From the NCBI GenBank assembly GCA_009785525.1, contig WQWC01000010.1, positions 1-50,435 on the forward strand: a stretch of DNA of 50,435 bases, written 5' to 3'. Source of the stretch: Oscillospiraceae bacterium (GTDB lineage Bacteria; Bacillota; Clostridia; Oscillospirales; Oscillospiraceae). The notes beneath the pieces are model-generated. The model ran no database searches. It had not been told where the DNA came from and saw nothing but the letters and a program-made list of their open reading frames with translations. A program made the position numbers and the translations under genes. Shown piece after piece: positions 17,399 through 24,942 of this stretch (positions within the stretch are counted from its first letter, which is position 1; each line of letters starts with the position of its first letter).

Positions 17399-18136
17399 CT
17401 AATTCCCGTATTGCCCGTCAACAAAAGGCAGAATCGCCCATGTGACGTCATCTGCCAAAACGCTCTTCAGCTCTATTTGGGGAGGCCACCCCGCTGTTGC
17501 GTCTTCACAGGGATATTCGCCGCAGTTGACGCATTTATCAATCCCCTTGCTTGCGGCGCACTTTTTTTGATGGCATTCGGATTTTCCGTCTATCCCCCCG
17601 GCGGAACAACCATTGCAGGGCGGAAATTCCGAATCCGGTTCATGTCCATACACACGGCGGATACGTTCTTTTAATTCCTCGCGAAATTCCTCGGTGATTG
17701 TATCGCCGGTGTAATGGACACAAAGGTCGCATCGGTGTCCGCAGTCGCTGTAGATTGCCTGCTCTTTCGGGAACGGTTTGCGGTTGGGCTTCTTTTTTAT
17801 CATAATCATTTGCTTAACAGCTTCCAGTGTCTCTAAATTGGCAACAGGGATGAGCATCCATTTGCCATCATGGTATGTTTTGCTGTTATCGTAAATGTCC
17901 TGTATCTTCTGCGGAAATTCCCCGCGCTGCGCCTCGAATTTCTCACGCTCGGCCTTGCCAAAAATCACGAGGAAATCGAATCGGTCATCGCGTATGTAGA
18001 TGGCCAGGATCGTTTTCCCGCCCCTGCGGAATTTCAGCTCATCCTTGCCGTTGTCCACTTCGTCCGCCACATACTTGCCCCGCATAAAACGCATGGTCTC
18101 CGCACTGACTTTTTGTAATTCGGTTTTTTTGCTCAT
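17399..18136 (-). CDS. DUF3788/DUF3795-type protein inserted antisense in the spoIIIA operon
   Basis: 245 residues from ATG 18136, which has AAAGGAG 9 bases upstream. The N-terminal half (LVIFGKAEREKFEAQRGEFP, KTYHDGKWMLIPV) is DUF3788-like. The second half (YSDCGHRCDLCVHY, CNGCSAGG, CVNCGEYPC) is the cysteine-rich DUF3795 pattern, probably metal binding. Function unknown. It reads against spoIIIAE and spoIIIAF, and its start lies 78 bases from the spoIIIAF start. It is not a normal member of the operon, so it was probably inserted after the operon formed. Confidence 0.8.
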   Translation of the reverse strand: MSKKTELQKVSAETMRFMRGKYVADEVDNGKDELKFRRGGKTILAIYIRDDRFDFLVIFGKAEREKFEAQRGEFPQKIQDIYDNSKTYHDGKWMLIPVANLETLEAVKQMIMIKKKPNRKPFPKEQAIYSDCGHRCDLCVHYTGDTITEEFREELKERIRRVYGHEPDSEFPPCNGCSAGGIDGKSECHQKKCAASKGIDKCVNCGEYPCEDATAGWPPQIELKSVLADDVTWAILPFVDGQYGN

Positions 18137-18214
18137 TTCTCGCACTCCTTTTTGTTTCATTATACCACACAGAATATGACAACAGTGCGTCATATTAAAA
18201 GAGAGGTGACAAAT

Positions 18215-18712
18215 TTGCTAGAAGCATTACGATCCTGGGTACTCGGCCTTGTCGGGGCGGGGATTATCACATCTATCTGCATGACGATAACGCCTGACGG
18301 GAAGGTGAAGAAAGTCGTGTCACTGGTTTGTTCGCTGGTGATTATACTGATGATGATAAACCCCGTCATAGGATTTGATTATGGCAGTTTTGCCCAAAAT
18401 TACGCCCAGTTCCGCGCGGAAGCGGAGGAGATTGCGCGGGAATCCGCCGCCTTTAATGAAAAGCTTGCCGGGCTTATCATAGAGGAGGCATGTCAAGCAT
18501 ATATTTTGGACAAAGGTACGGAACTCGGGATACACGACCTCTCTGTGGATGTGTCGGTCAGATTAAGCGATGACGGGTACTGGTATCCTTACGCAGCAAG
18601 GCTCAGAACAGCTGCGGATAAACAGTTGCGGGATCAGCTGGGGATTATTATAGAAACGGATCTCGGTATTCCGCAGGAGGAGTTGATATGGAGTATGAAC
18701 TATGAAGGATAA
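18215..18712 (+). CDS. spoIIIAF: SpoIIIAF
   Basis: 165 residues from TTG 18215, preceded by GAGAGGTG at a suitable distance. The longer frame to 18152 overlaps the antisense gene's promoter side and lacks a ribosome site. Two N-terminal membrane helices (WVLGLVGAGIITSICMTI and VVSLVCSLVIILMMINPVI) and a soluble alpha/beta domain fit SpoIIIAF. Overlaps spoIIIAG by 11 bases. With the antisense gene upstream, its transcription must read through from spoIIIAE or start locally. Confidence 0.92.
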   Translation: MLEALRSWVLGLVGAGIITSICMTITPDGKVKKVVSLVCSLVIILMMINPVIGFDYGSFAQNYAQFRAEAEEIARESAAFNEKLAGLIIEEACQAYILDKGTELGIHDLSVDVSVRLSDDGYWYPYAARLRTAADKQLRDQLGIIIETDLGIPQEELIWSMNYEG

Positions 18713-19253
18713 AGGCAAACACAAAAAAATAACAGATTTGCTGTCGAAGAACAAATATGTGCTGATTGTTGTGCTGGCCGGGGTATTTCTGCTCCTACTG
18801 CCAACGGGTGGAGGTTCTGACCGCAGTGGAGAAGCGCAGCCCGAAACACGGCAGGCGAACGCGGTGGTCTCGGAATTTTCGCTGTACGAACAGGAGCAAC
18901 GGATTGCACACGCACTGTCACAAATAGATGGTGCGGGTGAGGTAACGGTTGTCCTGACGCTACGCTCCAGCGGACAACGGGTGCTGGCGCAGGATACCCG
19001 CAGCGCCGGCAGAAGCTCCGGCGGGGATACGGAAAACACCGAGCTGACAGAAAGCACAGTGATAATCTCAGCCGGGAGCCAACAGCAAAGTCCCGTAGCA
19101 CTGAAATACATATATCCGGAGTATTTGGGCGCGCTGATAGTCGCTGAAGGCGCGGACAACGCAATAGTCAGGCTGGAACTGATGAATGCCGTGGCGGGCC
19201 TCACAGGCCTTGGCGCGGATAGAATAACGGTAACAAGGATGAGAAGCCAATGA
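18702..19253 (+). CDS. spoIIIAG: SpoIIIAG, ring-forming channel protein
   Basis: 183 residues. One transmembrane helix (YVLIVVLAGVFLLLL) then an intermembrane ring-building-motif domain similar to type III secretion ring proteins (IDGAGEVTVVLTLRSSG; RLELMNAVAGLTGLGADRITV). SpoIIIAG forms the large ring of the feeding tube. Its stop overlaps the upstream ATG of the spoIIIAH frame at 19250. Confidence 0.94.
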   Translation: MKDKGKHKKITDLLSKNKYVLIVVLAGVFLLLLPTGGGSDRSGEAQPETRQANAVVSEFSLYEQEQRIAHALSQIDGAGEVTVVLTLRSSGQRVLAQDTRSAGRSSGGDTENTELTESTVIISAGSQQQSPVALKYIYPEYLGALIVAEGADNAIVRLELMNAVAGLTGLGADRITVTRMRSQ

Positions 19254-19291
19254 AATTTATAAAAGGTTTCAACATATTTCGCAATTTCAAT

Positions 19292-19353
19292 GTAGGGGTG
19301 CGCATTGTGCGTCCGTCATCGCCGGATCACGGACGGCCAATGGCCGCCCCTAC
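19292..19353. repeat. GTAGGGGTG repeat between spoIIIAG and spoIIIAH
   Basis: GTAGGGGTGCGCATTGTGCG ... GGCCAATGGCCGCCCCTAC. Its ends match the copy at 16169-16250. It is read through in frame by the longer possible spoIIIAH frame. Confidence 0.75.
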
Positions 19354-19393
19354 ACGGACATCGAAACGATCAATATTGAGGAGGGTAATACAG

Positions 19394-20002
19394 TTGAAAA
19401 CATTTAAGAGGAACGCGGTAATATTGACGGTTGTGCTTTTCGTGTGTGTCGCGGCGTATCTGAACTGGTCATATAACAGGACGCCCGGTGACGATACAGA
19501 AGTTGCGGCGGATCCGCCGTTTGAGGAGATGCTGCAAGCATCGCCAATACCGCGGCCCCCGGTAGCGGCGGATGTTCAGGATACACCCGAGCACGCGCCT
19601 GAGGCGGGATTGTTCTATAGAGGCGGACAGGAAGCGCAGGCGGCTATATCGGATTACTTCGCGATAACACGAATAAACCGCCGCCAGTCAAGAGACGCAG
19701 CGGCTGAGACGTTAGCGACCGTCTCAGGAGTAGAAGGCGCGTCACAGGATGTTGTAGACGCGGCGCTTGCAAAAATTACAAACCTGGCAATGACAACAGC
19801 GGCGGAAGCGCAGCTGGAGAGTTTGATCATGGCCAAAGGGTTCGCCGATTGTGTTGTGTTCATTTCCGATGATGGGATCATGGTCACGGTTCCCGCCCCG
19901 CTGGAGGGATTATCAATGGCCGCCGTAGCGCAGATAACAAACGTTATTGTAACGGAAACGGATTTCAGGGCTGTGGATTTGCAAATAATTGAGGTTAAGT
20001 AG
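19394..20002 (+). CDS. spoIIIAH: SpoIIIAH, forespore-facing channel partner of SpoIIQ
   Basis: 202 residues from TTG 19394, which has GAGGAGGGT at a good distance. An N-terminal membrane helix (NAVILTVVLFVCVAAYLNW) is followed by a linker and a YscJ/FliF-like ring domain (RRQSRDAAAETL...LITVPAPLEG-type segment, ending DFRAVDLQIIEVK). SpoIIIAH binds SpoIIQ across the septum. An in-frame ATG at 19250 overlaps the spoIIIAG stop. It would add 48 residues encoded partly by the repeat; the ribosome site favours the TTG. Confidence 0.93.
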   Translation: MKTFKRNAVILTVVLFVCVAAYLNWSYNRTPGDDTEVAADPPFEEMLQASPIPRPPVAADVQDTPEHAPEAGLFYRGGQEAQAAISDYFAITRINRRQSRDAAAETLATVSGVEGASQDVVDAALAKITNLAMTTAAEAQLESLIMAKGFADCVVFISDDGIMVTVPAPLEGLSMAAVAQITNVIVTETDFRAVDLQIIEVK

Positions 20003-20030
20003 GAAATAGCTTTTATTTCCGTTGTGGGTG

Positions 20031-20039
20031 TGGTATAAT
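20031..20039 (+). promoter_or_regulatory. Extended -10 promoter of asp23
   Basis: TGGTATAAT: a perfect TATAAT at 20034-20039 with the TGn extension. The -35 region is weak (TTTTAT-like). About 100 bases upstream of the Asp23 gene. Confidence 0.5.
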
Positions 20040-20081
20040 ACCCGCAAATCGGGAGAACCCGCCGGGGCATTGGGGGTTGTG

Positions 20082-20112
20082 GTAACGGGGCGTCGAGGAC
20101 GCCGCCCCCTAC
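20082..20112. repeat. GTAACGGGGCG...CGCCCCCTAC repeat copy
   Basis: Inverted ends around CGTCGAGGACG, in the 5' leader of the Asp23 gene. Confidence 0.6.
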
Positions 20113-20136
20113 AACATCTAACATTGATCAGGAGCG

Positions 20137-20520
20137 ATGGAAATGGGAGATAACAAGGGATACATTAAAAGAACGGACGAAAAAGGCAGCGTCAATATTT
20201 CCGGGGACGTGATTGCCGTTATCGCCGCGAATGCCTCAATGGAAGTCGAGGGCGTACACGGACTGTTTGCCTCTCACGGAAAAGAAATCACAAACAAGAT
20301 AGCGCGTAAGACAGCGTCAAAAGGTGTGAAAATCCAAGTCAACGATGACGATGAAATATCGCTAGATATTCAAATCGTAACCGAAGCCGGAGTCTCGATC
20401 AACGAGGTTGGGGCAAGAGTTCAGGACGCCGTGAAACTCGCGGTGGAAAAGGCGGCAGGTCTCACTGTCGGCGCGGTGCACGTGCATGTGTGCGGGACTG
20501 CACTGAAGAAAGATAAATAA
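20137..20520 (+). CDS. Asp23/Gls24 family envelope stress protein
   Basis: 127 residues. GSVNISGDVIAVIAANASMEVEGV near the N-terminus and the acidic-basic beta strands (GVKIQVNDDDEISLDIQIV) are typical of the Asp23/DUF322 family, YqhY in Bacillus. Members sit at the membrane or modulate acetyl-CoA carboxylase activity. ATG 20137 has CAGGAG upstream. Placement before nusB is conserved across Firmicutes. Confidence 0.92.
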   Translation: MEMGDNKGYIKRTDEKGSVNISGDVIAVIAANASMEVEGVHGLFASHGKEITNKIARKTASKGVKIQVNDDDEISLDIQIVTEAGVSINEVGARVQDAVKLAVEKAAGLTVGAVHVHVCGTALKKDK

Positions 20521-20601
20521 CATAAATTCGCGGTCGAGCGAGCCGCCCTGAAAAGGGGCGGCTTGCCGTTGCGTTGTACAGGGGGGTGGGTTCTTCGTCC
20601 T

Positions 20602-20724
20602 GTAGGGGACGCTGTCCCCAGCGTCCCGCCGCACCCCTCGTCCATCCCCCATCCCAATAGTACAACGGAACCAAGCAAACGGCGTATCAGGCAAAAACGG
20701 GACGCAGAGGACTGCGCCCCCTAC
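20602..20724. repeat. Compound GTAGGGGACGC...GCGCCCCCTAC repeat
   Basis: Starts GTAGGGGACGCTGTCCCC and ends GACTGCGCCCCCTAC, enclosing about 80 bases. A separate GC-rich hairpin (GCCGCCC / GGGCGGC, about 20540-20560) precedes it and may end asp23 transcription. Confidence 0.6.
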
Positions 20725-20761
20725 AACGCCCTCCATTCTAAACACACAAAGGATAAAACAA

Positions 20762-21217
20762 ATGACTAGAACCGACGCGAGAGAAATAGCGTTCAGGCTG
20801 ATTTTCGCCCTTTCCGAGAACCCAACTGAGATTGAGGTGTTTCTCAGTCAAATATTCGACGAGGAGTATTATTCCAGATTAGCCGAAGAAGACGAGTTGT
20901 ATCAATCCCAGCCGAGTGAAAAACAATTGGAATATATAACCAGACTCGTCACCGGGGTTTTTGAACATTCCGCCGAACTTGACGGGTATATCGAAAAATA
21001 CGCCGTTGGCTGGAAGTTTGCCCGTATATCCCGGACTGCCGTGGCTATTATGAAAACAGCAATGTTCGAGGTTCTTTATATGCCAGATATCCCTGATAAG
21101 GCCGCCATCAACGAGGCAGTGGAGCTGGCGAAGCAGTATGAATCCCCGGAAACCGTGCCGTTTATAAACGGCGTTCTGGGGAGTTTCACGCGCACGGAGG
21201 TGTTTGATGGAGAATAA
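20762..21217 (+). CDS. nusB: Transcription antitermination factor NusB
   Basis: 151 residues. An all-helical protein starting with TRTDAREIAFRLIFAL, with the typical C-terminal signature (MPDIPDKAAINEAVELAKQY and FINGVLGSF). NusB binds boxA RNA with NusE for rRNA antitermination. The 3' end overlaps xseA by 11 bases. Confidence 0.95.
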   Translation: MTRTDAREIAFRLIFALSENPTEIEVFLSQIFDEEYYSRLAEEDELYQSQPSEKQLEYITRLVTGVFEHSAELDGYIEKYAVGWKFARISRTAVAIMKTAMFEVLYMPDIPDKAAINEAVELAKQYESPETVPFINGVLGSFTRTEVFDGE

Positions 21218-22397
21218 AGTCCTGTCCGTTAGCGAGGTGAACGGATATATCAAAAACCTGCTGGACTCGGACGGGCTTTTGGCAGAACTTTACGTCAGGG
21301 GCGAGCTGTCAAATTATAAAATGTACCCATCAGGACACCATTATTTTACAATTAAAGATTCTGAATGCGCGTTAAGATGCGTTATGTTCAAAGGCAGCGC
21401 GGCGAAATTAAGATTCAAGCCTGAAAATGGTATGAGCGTCATAGTCTTCGGCAGGGTGGCGGTTTATCCCAGGGACGGGGCTTATCAGCTATATGCAAAC
21501 GCCCTCACGCTCGACGGTGTGGGGGATTTAGCTATGGCGTTTGAGCAGTTGAAAGAAAAGCTACAAAAAGAGGGGCTGTTCGATACCCGCCATAAAAAGC
21601 CACTGCCGCGATATCCGGGGACAATCGCAGTGATAACCTCTTCAGCCGGGGCGGCGGTACGTGATATTATACGTGTCTTGAAGGCACGCTGGCCGCTGAC
21701 CCGTGTGATTGTTATGCCAGTCCGCGTACAGGGACTCGAGGCTCCGCCCGAAATCGCCGGGGCGATACGATACGCCAACGCGCATAGCGTGGCAGACTTA
21801 ATTATAACCGGAAGAGGCGGCGGGTCGATAGAGGATCTGTGGGCATTCAATGATGAGCGTGTCGCCAGAGCCATATTCGACTCACAAATCCCAATAATCT
21901 CCGCCGTTGGGCATGAGCCGGATGTTACAATCGCCGACTTTGTCGCCGATTTGCGCGCCGCGACCCCATCAAACGCCGCCGAACTCGCGGTACCTGATAT
22001 TGCCGAGGCAAAAGACGCGCTGGAGACGTCAGAGAGCAGAGTCACTCAGGCGATTCAGCGGGAGCTAATATCGCGCAGACAGCGGCTTGATGATTTAATA
22101 GGCAAACGTGTAATGCAAAGCCCGAAGTATTATATTGACGACAAGCGGCTGATGATAGATCACTTGCAGGACAAGCTATCCGGCGCAATGCAGCGGAGGA
22201 TATACACCGAACGCGAGAAATACGTCCGCCTGGCTGCCGCACTTGATGCGATGAGTCCGCTGAAAGTTTTGGGCCGCGGATACGCGATAGCCCGGCGTGA
22301 AGATGGCAAAGTGATAAAAAAATCCGCCGACGTAAAGCCGGGAGATAGGATAACGGTGCGGATGAAGAAAGATGAGATAACGTGCGTGGTTGAATGA
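21207..22397 (+). CDS. xseA: Exodeoxyribonuclease VII large subunit
   Basis: 396 residues from ATG 21207, with GGAGGTG upstream inside nusB. An N-terminal OB-fold (LAELYVRGELSNYKMYPSGH) and the nuclease core IAVITSSAGAAVRDI, ITGRGGGSIEDLWAFN, SAVGHEPDVTIADFVAD with its invariant GHE-D residues. A coiled-coil follows. Degrades single-stranded DNA with XseB in the cytoplasm. Confidence 0.96.
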   Translation: MENKVLSVSEVNGYIKNLLDSDGLLAELYVRGELSNYKMYPSGHHYFTIKDSECALRCVMFKGSAAKLRFKPENGMSVIVFGRVAVYPRDGAYQLYANALTLDGVGDLAMAFEQLKEKLQKEGLFDTRHKKPLPRYPGTIAVITSSAGAAVRDIIRVLKARWPLTRVIVMPVRVQGLEAPPEIAGAIRYANAHSVADLIITGRGGGSIEDLWAFNDERVARAIFDSQIPIISAVGHEPDVTIADFVADLRAATPSNAAELAVPDIAEAKDALETSESRVTQAIQRELISRRQRLDDLIGKRVMQSPKYYIDDKRLMIDHLQDKLSGAMQRRIYTEREKYVRLAAALDAMSPLKVLGRGYAIARREDGKVIKKSADVKPGDRITVRMKKDEITCVVE

Positions 22398-22413
22398 GAC
22401 ATGTAGGGGACAG

Positions 22414-22445
22414 AACACCCCGCAGGGCCGGGTGTTTTGTTTTCT
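22414..22445 (+). terminator. Terminator-like hairpin between xseA and xseB
   Basis: AACACCC (22414-22420) pairs with GGGTGTT (22430-22436), followed by TTTGTTTTC. It is preceded by GTAGGGGAC, so it also looks like a decayed repeat of the AACACCC/GTAGGGG types. It could attenuate xseB and everything downstream. Confidence 0.55.
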
Positions 22446-22478
22446 AATTACCGAATTCATAATTACAAAGGAGCCAAC

Positions 22479-22715
22479 ATGGAAAAAAAAGAAAAATTAA
22501 CTTTCGAGCAAGCCGCCGCGAGAATTGACGAAATCGTCCGTCTGCTGGAAAAAGGCGATGCGCCGCTTGATAAATCGCTGGCGTTGTTTGAGGAAGGCGC
22601 GAAGCTTATCAAAACCTGCGGCAAAATGCTGGACACGGCCGAGCAGAAAGTAGTCCGCCTGCAAAAAAGCGCGAACGGAGAGCCGGAGGAGCTGGAATTT
22701 GATGGGAATGAATGA
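22479..22715 (+). CDS. xseB: Exodeoxyribonuclease VII small subunit
   Basis: 78 residues from ATG 22479, with AAAGGAG upstream. LTFEQAAARIDEIVRLLEKG and DKSLALFEEGAKLIKTC are the family's helical hairpin. It overlaps the start of ispA. It is separated from xseA by a hairpin rather than overlapping it as is common. Confidence 0.94.
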   Translation: MEKKEKLTFEQAAARIDEIVRLLEKGDAPLDKSLALFEEGAKLIKTCGKMLDTAEQKVVRLQKSANGEPEELEFDGNE

Positions 22716-23517
22716 CAATTCCGTGATGGTACGGGAACTGGAATTGTGCCGTTCGGAGATTGAGAAACGACTGAGTGGTTATTTTACTGCGGAGACTGGG
22801 TACAAAACGCTGTTGGAGTCAATGCGATACAGCCTGCTTGACGGCGGCAAGCGGATCCGAGCGGTTGTGTGCGTGAAATTTTGCGAGGCAGCGTCCGGAA
22901 ACATGGAAAACGCTTTCAATGCCGCGTGCGCGATTGAAATGTTGCACGCGTATTCGCTGGTTCACGACGACCTGCCGTGTATGGATGATGACGATATGCG
23001 GCGGGGCAAGCCGTCGAACCATATCAAATACGGCGAATGTACGGCGATTTTGGCGGGTGACGCACTACAGTCGGCATCGTTTGAAACGTTACTTGAATCT
23101 GCGTTGCCGCCCGATCGAGTTGTAGAAATGGCTCGGGTTTTCGCCCGTGCCGCCGGGCCATACGGAATATGCGGCGGGCAGTATTTGGATATATTTGAAA
23201 ATGACAATGCTCCGGACATGCTTGCGGAAATCCACAAATTAAAAACGGCAGCGTTGTTTGAGGCGGCAGCCCAGCTCGGGACAATCGCCGGCGGTGGAAC
23301 TCGAGAACAAATCCGGGCCGCGCTGGAATACGCTGAGGCGCTGGGATTGGCATTCCAGGCACGGGATGATATTCTGGACGACATGGCACAGGCGGAAGAA
23401 TCCGAACGTGTGATCCGGCTGGAAACAGAAAAGGCTATCGCGGCAGTAACCGGCAAATTCCAAAACGTTGATTTTCTGATTTGGCTCGCGCAAATGTTAG
23501 CGGAAAGAAACTATTGA
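22702..23517 (+). CDS. ispA: Short polyprenyl (farnesyl/geranylgeranyl) diphosphate synthase
   Basis: 271 residues. The first Asp-rich motif HDDLPCMDDDDMRRG binds Mg-diphosphate of the allylic substrate. The second motif AFQARDDILDD is also present. Family members are about 290-300 long. The block that normally follows the second motif (LGKPxGSD...K-x-T-Y...G) is missing: the protein goes from DDILDDMAQAEESERVIRL directly to the last helices. The missing lysine/threonine segment contacts diphosphate, so activity may be altered. Start is ATG 22702 with GGAGGAG 10 bases upstream. Its location before OLE RNA and dxs supports an isoprenoid role. Confidence 0.88.
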   Translation: MGMNDNSVMVRELELCRSEIEKRLSGYFTAETGYKTLLESMRYSLLDGGKRIRAVVCVKFCEAASGNMENAFNAACAIEMLHAYSLVHDDLPCMDDDDMRRGKPSNHIKYGECTAILAGDALQSASFETLLESALPPDRVVEMARVFARAAGPYGICGGQYLDIFENDNAPDMLAEIHKLKTAALFEAAAQLGTIAGGGTREQIRAALEYAEALGLAFQARDDILDDMAQAEESERVIRLETEKAIAAVTGKFQNVDFLIWLAQMLAERNY

Positions 23518-23552
23518 ATATTTTCCGAAATATTGTTAAAATATTAATTTAT

Positions 23553-24284
23553 AGCGGCGCAGTATCCTAGTCGGATCTGCCGTCTACCAGGAAGGGCCTA
23601 AAAATCCTTTGAAGGGCATATCTGTGAAACTCTTTGTGCCTGCTTTGAACGCCCAGTTTGGGGTGGGTGCTGAGAGGAAGCGCGGAAAAATCAAATGCGC
23701 GGATGGTCGGGCAAAGCCCGGCTTGCGCAATCGTTTTGCTCCCGGATATACCGGAAACCGCAAAACATGATATAAATTCGCGCTTGCGTACTCAGGGCGA
23801 TTTTCAATGGCATGAAGAACCCGACCCTGTTTGCGCGGAGACCTGATCTTGTGCCGGTTGACCGGTACGAATCAGCTGTTAACCTGCATTGCGGTGCGCA
23901 AAGAACCCCTGCGGGATTCTTGGGCGAAAGCTTAGTGCTGTGTGCAGAGTAGCCTGCCTTGAGTGGGAAATGCGGATAGAGGAACAACGCGTGTTTGCTG
24001 TGGCCACAGCAAACTCAGCCGATCGCCCCTTGAAATATTTTCTGCAAAAGAGGCTAAGAGACGGTAAGACCGCTGGTGGAAAACACCTAGGCTGTCCGGG
24101 GACGTGATAACCCCCGGGGCTGGCAGGGGATTACAGTGCGGACTAAGTGGCAATCGGGCAACCGGAGACGGCGACGCTCCGGACGCGGATTTAAAGGGAA
24201 ACCGCCTCACCGGCAACGGGAGGTAAACCGTGGGGTAAATCCAGCCCGACCTAAGCCGTAAGATTTACTCTATCAGCTGCCGCT
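23553..24284 (+). ncRNA. ole: OLE (ornate large extremophilic) RNA
   Basis: About 730 non-coding bases between ispA and the OapA-like gene. This is the position known for OLE RNA in Bacillus halodurans and other anaerobic or extremophilic Firmicutes. The sequence is rich in paired elements and purine loops (for example GAGGAAGCGCGG, GTGGCCACAGCAAAC, AGACGGTAAGACCGCTGGTGG, CGGGAGGTAAACCGTGGGG). A possible closing helix pairs AGCGGC (23553-23558) with GCCGCT (24279-24284), which I use as the limits. Known OLE RNAs are about 600 bases, form a membrane complex with OapA and affect stress tolerance. Family assignment rests on location and partner gene; the exact ends are inferred. Confidence 0.85.
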
Positions 24285-24311
24285 CATCGTCGCGAACTAC
24301 GTTATGTTTCG

Positions 24312-24328
24312 CCCGTTCGGAGAACGGG
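24312..24328 (+). terminator. Short hairpin downstream of OLE RNA
   Basis: CCCGTTC / GAACGGG with loop GGA. No T-run follows, so this may instead be structure or processing related. Confidence 0.3.
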
Positions 24329-24402
24329 TACTCACTCCACTTTGTTGCTCCTCCTCTCCAACGCAAAGCAGGGGCTTCGCATTGGGGTACGGGGATGCTC
24401 TT

Positions 24403-24936
24403 ATGAAAATTAAAACAAATTACAAATGGGTAATCAAAATCGTCCTTATAAGCGTTATCGCGTCGATTTTATTCACGCTTTTATCCACCGAGGTGCTGGG
24501 CAGGGCGGGGTATATCATCGCTTTTGCCGTGCTTGCGGTGTTTATAGCGATTGGGATATTCGTTGATATTATCGCAATTGCCGTGACTGTAGCCCACGAG
24601 GCATCGCTGCATTCTATGGCGGCGCATAAGGTGCGCGGGGCGGCGGAGTCGCTTAGGCTGAAGAAGAACGCCGACAGGGTCACAAGCTTCTGCAACGATG
24701 TTATCGGTGATGTTACCGGGATCATCAGCGGAGCCACGGCGGCGTTGATAGCGGCGCGGCTTATGACAAGCCTGAATACGGAAAGCTTGCTGCTCTCACT
24801 GTTACTGACAGGTATCGTCACAGGCCTGTCAGTCGGAGGAAAAGCCGTTGCAAAAGCGTTTGCGTTTAATCACAGCATATCAATTGTGCTATGGGTTGGA
24901 AGATTGATTAATTTATTCAAAAAAACGAAGGGTTAA
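24403..24936 (+). CDS. oapA: OLE-associated membrane protein OapA
   Basis: 177 residues from ATG 24403, with GGGGA 8 bases upstream. Several hydrophobic helices: IVLISVIASILFTLL, GYIIAFAVLAVFIAIGIFVDIIAIAVTV, an Ala/Gly helix in the middle, and a C-terminal SISIVLWVGRLINLF. The central stretch AHEASLHSMAAHKVRGA and FCNDVIGDVTGIISG fits what I recall of OapA. OapA binds OLE RNA and brings it to the membrane. Directly follows the RNA and lies 6 bases before dxs. Confidence 0.87.
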   Translation: MKIKTNYKWVIKIVLISVIASILFTLLSTEVLGRAGYIIAFAVLAVFIAIGIFVDIIAIAVTVAHEASLHSMAAHKVRGAAESLRLKKNADRVTSFCNDVIGDVTGIISGATAALIAARLMTSLNTESLLLSLLLTGIVTGLSVGGKAVAKAFAFNHSISIVLWVGRLINLFKKTKG

Positions 24937-24942
24937 AGACCA

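Noticed and set aside
23658-24216. Several short frames (60-98 residues) inside the OLE region
   Set aside because: They lie on both strands, lack ribosome sites, and overlap the structured RNA.
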